Notes under the pieces: generated by a model
Seen by the model: only the letters and a program-made list of their open reading frames with translations
What the model was told of the DNA's origin: nothing
The model's database searches: none
Shown here: one piece after another, positions 37,782 through 42,251 of the stretch
Numbering within the stretch: the first letter of the stretch is position 1
Layout of the letters: each line of letters opens with the position of its first letter
NCBI RefSeq assembly: GCF_012103215.1
Contig: NZ_JAAVNE010000046.1
Location: 1 to 42,251, forward strand
DNA: 42,251 bases
Direction of reading: 5' to 3'
From: Falsiroseomonas selenitidurans
Lineage (GTDB): Bacteria; Pseudomonadota; Alphaproteobacteria; Acetobacterales; Acetobacteraceae
Translations under genes and position numbers: made by a program

Positions 37782-39554
37782 GTGACCACGCTGATCAAGG
37801 TTGGCCGGGCCAGCACGCGCCCAGCCGCGACGACGATCGACCGCGCCGACAAGCTGCTGCTGACCCAGGCGGCCGGCGTGCGCAGCATCGAGTATGGGGT
37901 GCTGGAGGATCAGGCGGTGGCGGCCTCGGAGTCGGCGGCAACGGCCGTCGCCGAGACGGTCGCCACCGCCACCGCCGAGCCCTTCGCCGCGACCGCCAGC
38001 ACCGCCGCGCAGAACGCCCTGTCCGCCGCCGCGCTGGCCGGCAGCTTCGCCACCAAGGCGGATGCGGACGCGGCGTTGGCCGACTACACCGATGGCCAGT
38101 CCGTCGAGGTGACCAGCGACAGCACCGCCAGCCTGAACGGCCTGTATGCCCGCCGTAGCGCCGCCTGGGTGCAGATCAGCACGGCGACGGTGGCCGGCAT
38201 CGACACGCGCCTGTCGCCGGTGGAAGCGCAGGTCACGCCGGCCATCGGCGCGGTGCAGCAGGTGATCCAGCGCGGCGATGGGGTTTATGGGCTGGATGCC
38301 GCGCGCAACATCATCTGGCAGTTGTCGCCAACCGGCATGCGCTACCGGGCGGCCGTCACCCTGGACCGCGCGACGCTGACGCAGGAGGTTCTGCCGGCCG
38401 GCGTCACCCGCGTGGCGCTGACGCCGCAGCCCTACGCGCGCAGCCTGGCCGCCTATGCCCGGGTGGAGGTGGATGCGAACCGGCGCATCCTGTCCGCCGT
38501 GCCGCTCTACGCGCCTGCCTCGGCGGATGCAGCGGAGGCCGTGCAGACCGCCGCCGACTACGTGGTCTATGCCGCGCTGGACGGAGAGGGCGATTCGCAG
38601 GTCTACTCGGAGCATCGGACCACGGGCGTGATCACCCAACTATCCGCTGCCGGCAGCAACAACACGGCGCCCGTTTTGCTGGGGCCGGATGCGGTGGGCT
38701 GGACAAGCGATCGCGCCAGCGGGCCGCCACTGGGGCATTTCTGGTCGCCGTTGTCCGCACCGCGCGAGCGGGCTTTGCGGCCCTACGGCCGCATCACCTG
38801 CCTTGGGGACTCTATGACATTTCGGGGCTACCCGGAGACGCTGGAAGATATCCTGGGCGTCCAAGTGACGAACCGGGGCGTCAACGGCGACACATCCACG
38901 CGGGTCGCGGCGCGGCTTGGTTATGTGCCGGCGCGCATCACCGTCTCCGGCAATGAAATAGCCGCCAGTGGCGACACTGCGATCACCGCCTACAGCAGCA
39001 ACCCGACCAACCTGGCGGGCACGCTGGCGGGGGTTCCGGGTTACCTGCGTGCCTCGGGCAGCGGGATCAGTTTCGAGCGCACGGGCAGCGGCAGCGCCAC
39101 GGCCTGCCCGCCGGGCACGCCGTTCGTGCCGGATCGCACCGGCTGGGACGAAGAAATCTGCGTACTGTGGGCGGGGCACAACAACCCGGGCGAGCTGCGC
39201 CGCTATCTGGATGAGGTGGCCGCCTTCGTCGCCTTCCTGTCCACCTACGGTAAGCGGTTCCTGATCCTGCCCTACATCAACAGCGCCGACGAACCGATCG
39301 GGTCCATCGGCTACAAGCAGCGGCAGCGCCACCTGGCCGCGCTGCTGGCAGCCTATCCGGACAACGTGGTTGATCCGATGCCGACGCTGCTGGCGGCCGC
39401 CGACCCGGAAGAGCCGCAGGACGTGATCGATGCGGCGCTGGGCGTGGTGCCGGCCTCTCTGCGGGTGGATTCGCTGCACCTGACGGAACCGGCCGGCTAC
39501 GCCGTGGTGGCGCAGTTTGTGGCCGATGCAATCCAGGCAAGGGGGTGGCTGTAA
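37782..39554 (+). CDS. Tail spike with SGNH/GDSL esterase domain (590 aa)
   Basis: The N-terminal 200 residues are an Ala/Thr/Glu-rich shaft including ADKLLLTQAAGVRSIEYGVL and a region like an intein-free fibre adaptor (DGQSVEVTSDSTASLNGLYA). From about residue 340 the SGNH hydrolase blocks follow: block I CLGDSMTF (nucleophile Ser), block II NRGVNGDTS, block III LWAGHNNPG, and block V DSLHLTEPAGY with the catalytic Asp/His. The enzyme would remove acyl groups from host polysaccharide during adsorption. Asn in block III has the form GHNN in place of the more usual GxND. Confidence 0.8.
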   Translation: MTTLIKVGRASTRPAATTIDRADKLLLTQAAGVRSIEYGVLEDQAVAASESAATAVAETVATATAEPFAATASTAAQNALSAAALAGSFATKADADAALADYTDGQSVEVTSDSTASLNGLYARRSAAWVQISTATVAGIDTRLSPVEAQVTPAIGAVQQVIQRGDGVYGLDAARNIIWQLSPTGMRYRAAVTLDRATLTQEVLPAGVTRVALTPQPYARSLAAYARVEVDANRRILSAVPLYAPASADAAEAVQTAADYVVYAALDGEGDSQVYSEHRTTGVITQLSAAGSNNTAPVLLGPDAVGWTSDRASGPPLGHFWSPLSAPRERALRPYGRITCLGDSMTFRGYPETLEDILGVQVTNRGVNGDTSTRVAARLGYVPARITVSGNEIAASGDTAITAYSSNPTNLAGTLAGVPGYLRASGSGISFERTGSGSATACPPGTPFVPDRTGWDEEICVLWAGHNNPGELRRYLDEVAAFVAFLSTYGKRFLILPYINSADEPIGSIGYKQRQRHLAALLAAYPDNVVDPMPTLLAAADPEEPQDVIDAALGVVPASLRVDSLHLTEPAGYAVVAQFVADAIQARGWL

Positions 39555-40348
39555 TGACCGCACTGCTGACGCAGTATCTGGGCCTGACGCTGGCCAGTTC
39601 GACCGAGAAGTTGTACGCGGACCCGATCATCGATGCTCGCACGCGCGGGATGATCGTGCCCTCCGCCCCCGGCGTGTTCAGCGCCGCCAATCCGGTGCCG
39701 ACCGACACGGAATTGCCGGATCTGGTAGAGGGTGTTGACCCTCATGTTTTCAAGAATTCCACCATCACCTTCGATGGCACAAAGCTGGGGCTGGTCAGCG
39801 TCCAGAACCGCATCCAGCTTGGCGACAACTGGAAGATCCCGGATACCACGCGCCACCTGGCCATCGGCTACTGGTTCCGGCTCACGACGCTGACCGCGCC
39901 GGCGAACCCGCTGGTCCTGGCGGGCCACGTTCAGGCATCCCCGGCGCAGAGCATCTGGCGATTCGGGTGCAGCATCAGCAGCAGCAGCATCGTCGGGCTG
40001 ACCGCGGTGATGAATGGCGCCTCGCAGGCCTTCACCGGGGTGACGCCCGACACCGAGCTTCATCGGCTGGTGGCGGAGATCGAAATCCTTGACGACGAGG
40101 AACAGATCGTCCGGACCTACTACGACGAGGATCTGGTGGGGGAATCGAGCGCGGCGGCGTTCTCCGCTTGGACAGAGGGCGCGGCTGACGATTACCCGTT
40201 CATCGGCCATATCCCGCCCACCTTCGGCAGCGCGGCGCGGCACGAATTCTACGCCGCCTGGATGCAGGATCTGAGCGGGTCCGGGCGCACCCTGGCGGAG
40301 ATCATGGCGCTGGATTGGGCGACCAATTACGCGGCCTGGTCGGCCTGA
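39554..40348 (+). CDS. Tail fibre / lectin-like protein (264 aa)
   Basis: ATG at 39554 overlaps the spike's stop (TAATG). The start TALLTQYLGLTLASSTEKLY is followed by a beta-sandwich-like core (TRHLAIGYWFRLTTLTAPAN, WRFGCSISSSSIVGLTAVMN) and EFYAAWMQDLSGSGRTLAEI near the end, a LamG/concanavalin-type pattern. Its codons are less GC-rich than those of the head genes, as in the spike, suggesting the receptor module was exchanged. A hairpin follows. Confidence 0.65.
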   Translation: MTALLTQYLGLTLASSTEKLYADPIIDARTRGMIVPSAPGVFSAANPVPTDTELPDLVEGVDPHVFKNSTITFDGTKLGLVSVQNRIQLGDNWKIPDTTRHLAIGYWFRLTTLTAPANPLVLAGHVQASPAQSIWRFGCSISSSSIVGLTAVMNGASQAFTGVTPDTELHRLVAEIEILDDEEQIVRTYYDEDLVGESSAAAFSAWTEGAADDYPFIGHIPPTFGSAARHEFYAAWMQDLSGSGRTLAEIMALDWATNYAAWSA

Positions 40349-40361
40349 GACTGCCTTGCGC

Positions 40362-40393
40362 CGCCCCGCCGCCGTCCTACCGGCGGCGGGGCG
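40362..40393 (+). terminator. 13-bp hairpin before the lysis region
   Basis: CGCCCCGCCGCCG (40362-40374) pairs perfectly with 40381-40393 over TCCTAC. No T-run is present. It separates the last tail gene from the lysis genes and probably reduces read-through or protects the tail transcript's 3' end. Confidence 0.55.
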
Positions 40394-40444
40394 CGCCACG
40401 GTTTCCCGCGGCGACGCCGCACCACCGCATCATGGGAGTTCACA

Positions 40445-40531
40445 ATGCGGAGATACGAGACGCGAAACGATCTTGCGCGCGGTGCGCTGGGGGTGTCCAC
40501 CGAATCCCATTCGGGGCCGATGGGGCGATGA
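40445..40531 (+). CDS. 28-aa basic microprotein ORF before the holin-like gene
   Basis: ATG at 40445 has GGGAG six nt upstream, and its TGA overlaps the next ATG by 4 bp. The product starts MRRYETRNDLARGALG and has no membrane span. It is probably a leader that couples translation to the 139-aa lysis protein, or a regulator of lysis timing. Evidence is positional. Confidence 0.45.
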   Translation: MRRYETRNDLARGALGVSTESHSGPMGR

Positions 40532-40947
40532 CGGCGGTGGAGGCAACGCGGGGCCTGCCGGACTGGGCGAAGTTGTTCTTGCCGATGGCGCTGACCCTGG
40601 CCCTCGGTGGCACGGCCTGGCTGGTGCAGTGGGGCGAGATGAGCCAGGCGCGCCGCCAGGACCAGGCGGCGATCGGCGCGCTGCAGCAGCAGGTGGCGCA
40701 GCTCGGGCAGAAATTGGACAGCTATGCCAGCGCGACCCTCACCATGGCGGAACAGCAGCGCGGCGACGACCGCCGGCTGTCGAGCCTGGAGACCGAGACA
40801 TCTGCCGCGCGCGGCGCATCCTCGCTGATCGCGGCGCAGATCGGCGAGATGCGCGCCGTGCTGCAGGGACTGCGTGATGAGACGCAGATGCTGCGGCGCG
40901 CGCTGGAATCAAGACAGCGCAGCGCGCTGTCCATGGACCCGGCCTGA
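40528..40947 (+). CDS. Membrane-anchored coiled-coil protein, possible spanin/holin (139 aa)
   Basis: A short N-terminus precedes one transmembrane segment (LFLPMALTLALGGTAWLVQW) and then a long helical coiled coil (RRQDQAAIGALQQQVAQLGQ, continuing to RDETQMLRRALES). An anchored periplasmic coiled coil upstream of an endolysin suits an i-spanin or an accessory lysis protein. No outer-membrane lipoprotein partner was found. ATG at 40528 overlaps the microprotein stop. Confidence 0.55.
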   Translation: MTAVEATRGLPDWAKLFLPMALTLALGGTAWLVQWGEMSQARRQDQAAIGALQQQVAQLGQKLDSYASATLTMAEQQRGDDRRLSSLETETSAARGASSLIAAQIGEMRAVLQGLRDETQMLRRALESRQRSALSMDPA

Positions 40948-41028
40948 GCCGGTCGCCTCCGGCGCCGCCGGCGGCCCGACCCCGCGCCGCCCGGGCAAGG
41001 CGGCATCACCGAAATGGAGACACCGACC

Positions 41029-41406
41029 ATGGATGCCTTGAGAGAGGCGGCGCTGGCGTTGGCCTGTGCCGCGCTGACGGCGCTGGCGGGCTACGCCTGG
41101 GCCTGGCTGCGCGACCGCGCAGCCCGCCTTCGGCTGGAATCGGGGCTAGGCCGGGCCGCCGGCCTGGTGCTGGCGGATCCGCGTGTGCAGGAGCTCGGCG
41201 CCGCGGCGTTGGGGGCCGCGGCGGAAGTGGGCGTCAGCTACCTGCGGCAGCGGCTGCCTGGAACGCTGCGGCAGCTGGGCGTGCCGCCCGGTGCGGCGGC
41301 AGAGATGGTGGCGGGTGAGGCGGCCAGGCTCCTGTCCCGCCTGCCGCCGCGCAGCGTCACCCTTTCGATGCCGGCCAGCTACCAGCGGGCGGGGGCGCCG
41401 CAATGA
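41029..41406 (+). CDS. Holin-like single-span protein (125 aa)
   Basis: I start at ATG 41029, nine bp after GGAG; an ATG at 41014 is also in frame. One hydrophobic segment (ALALACAALTALAGYAWAWL) is followed by basic residues and a long helical tail. Being directly upstream of the amidase and overlapping its start by 4 bp, it could be the holin that forms the membrane pore. Single-span holins are known, but the assignment rests on context. Confidence 0.5.
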   Translation: MDALREAALALACAALTALAGYAWAWLRDRAARLRLESGLGRAAGLVLADPRVQELGAAALGAAAEVGVSYLRQRLPGTLRQLGVPPGAAAEMVAGEAARLLSRLPPRSVTLSMPASYQRAGAPQ

Positions 41407-42176
41407 CCATCCTCGCCCTCCTCTCCGCCTTGTGGGGCAAGCGGCGGGAGGCCGCAGCGCCGGCCGCCAGCACCGCCGCCAGCCCCGCCAGCGCCCCCGC
41501 CCCGGCCATGCCGGTGGCGCCCATCCCGGTGCTGGCTGTGGGCGATGCCCCGGCCGCGCCGGCGCCGCCGCCCGGGGCCTCCGCGCCCCCGGCGGCCATC
41601 GAGGCGCACCGCCTGCGCGGCGCGCTGTTCGATCCGTCGCCCCATGTCGGGGCGGAGATCCTGCCGCTGTTCGTGGTGATGCACTACACCGCCGGCGGCA
41701 CCGCCCGCAGTTCGATCCGCGCGATCGCCGACCGCGGCCTTTCGGCGCATTTCTTCATCGACCGTGATGGCACCGTCATCCAGACGGTGGCGTGCAACCG
41801 GATGGCATTCCACGCCGGCGATTCCACCTGGCGCGGCTACAACGGGCTCAACGCCCATTCGATCGGGATCGAACTGGCCAACCTCGGCTGGTTGGACCGG
41901 CGGGCGGGCGCCGGCTGGACCCGCCAGGGCCTCGGCCGCACCCTGCCGCCGGAGATGGTGGTTGTGGCGCGGCACCAGGTGGGCGGCCAGGTGATGGCGT
42001 GGGAGGCCTATCCGGAGGCGCAGCTGCGGGCGGCGGAGGCGCTGGTCCGCGCGATCCTGCGGGCCTATCCGGCGGTGCGGGAGGTGGTGGGGCACGACGA
42101 GCTCTCGCCCGGCCGCAAGCTGGACCCGGGGCCGGCGTTTCCGATGGCGCGGTTCCGGGCTCTTGTGCGGCGGTAG
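41403..42176 (+). CDS. Endolysin: N-acetylmuramoyl-L-alanine amidase (Amidase_2, 257 aa)
   Basis: Residues 85-257 form a T7-lysozyme/AmpD-type amidase. Zinc ligands are His94 (VVMHYTAGG), His231 and Asp241, with Lys239 (GHDELSPGRKLDPGPAF) and Glu157 (IGIELANLG) as catalytic helpers. It cuts the bond between MurNAc and L-alanine in peptidoglycan. The first 65 residues are a Pro/Ala-rich linker with a hydrophobic start (MTILALLSALWGKRRE), possibly a signal-arrest-release anchor. The gene ends 25 bp into the terminal repeat. Confidence 0.92.
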   Translation: MTILALLSALWGKRREAAAPAASTAASPASAPAPAMPVAPIPVLAVGDAPAAPAPPPGASAPPAAIEAHRLRGALFDPSPHVGAEILPLFVVMHYTAGGTARSSIRAIADRGLSAHFFIDRDGTVIQTVACNRMAFHAGDSTWRGYNGLNAHSIGIELANLGWLDRRAGAGWTRQGLGRTLPPEMVVVARHQVGGQVMAWEAYPEAQLRAAEALVRAILRAYPAVREVVGHDELSPGRKLDPGPAFPMARFRALVRR

Positions 42177-42198
42177 CCTCGGGCAGATCAGGACGACC

Positions 42199-42235
42199 AC
42201 TAAGCCCGCCTGGCATTGCGTCAGGCGGGCTTAGT
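42199..42235. terminator. Second copy of the lysin hairpin (terminal repeat)
   Basis: This is the same perfect 14-bp hairpin as at 49-85, repeated because the contig ends overlap. It follows the amidase stop by 22 bases. There is no separate biological copy if the contig is a circle. Confidence 0.6.
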
Positions 42236-42251
42236 GCGTTCTGAGGGGGGG

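Overview
The window looks like a complete genome of a temperate, lambda-like siphovirus (about 42.15 kb unique) recovered as a closed circle. Its first 101 bases (1-101) are repeated exactly as its last 101 (42151-42251). The DNA is very GC-rich with strong G/C third-position bias. Together with the gene families present, this suggests an alphaproteobacterial host, perhaps Acetobacteraceae/Roseomonas-like; the host is inferred from composition and not demonstrated.

Layout. 1-1886: small accessory genes on both strands. 2029-2067: an attP-like 3' half of a tRNA (best match by eye tRNA-Glu), directly beside a tyrosine integrase (2082-3299, minus). 2082-11100: a leftward early operon of about 18 genes in which every start overlaps the preceding stop. 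It holds an excisionase-like protein, a DUF4326 protein, a DUF5131 (Gp37/Gp68) protein, a ParB-like protein, several microproteins and one gene that needs a 1-nt shift to be read. 11128-11737: the lysogeny switch, with an XRE repressor on minus, a Cro-like gene on plus, and two promoters sharing an identical 15-bp operator. 11967-13729: exported and membrane accessory genes. 13726-19179: a rightward operon with a CII-like protein, small secreted and membrane proteins, a CHC2/TOPRIM primase and a P-loop helicase, then a mirror-symmetric array of twelve GTAACC-type hexamers that is the best origin candidate. 19376-40348: terminase small and large subunits, gpW, portal, prohead protease, connector and tail genes (tube, G/GT chaperones with an A AAA AAC slip site, tape measure, baseplate and receptor-binding proteins, SGNH-esterase tail spike). 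40445-42176: lysis region ending in a zinc amidase.

The most unusual points are two. (1) The position where a protease/major-capsid fusion would be expected holds an in-frame fusion of prohead protease, a scaffold-like linker and a GT-A-type glycosyltransferase, and I can find no major capsid protein anywhere in the window. (2) The 230-bp element at 18393-18622 has hexamer spacing 8-12-12-31-7 / 84 / 7-31-12-12-8, an exact mirror about 18507.5. Either the phage uses an unrecognised capsid arrangement, it is a defective or satellite-like derivative, or the junction near 24,620-24,690 is an assembly or deletion product; read mapping would decide.

Family assignments come from reading translated sequences and motifs without database searches.
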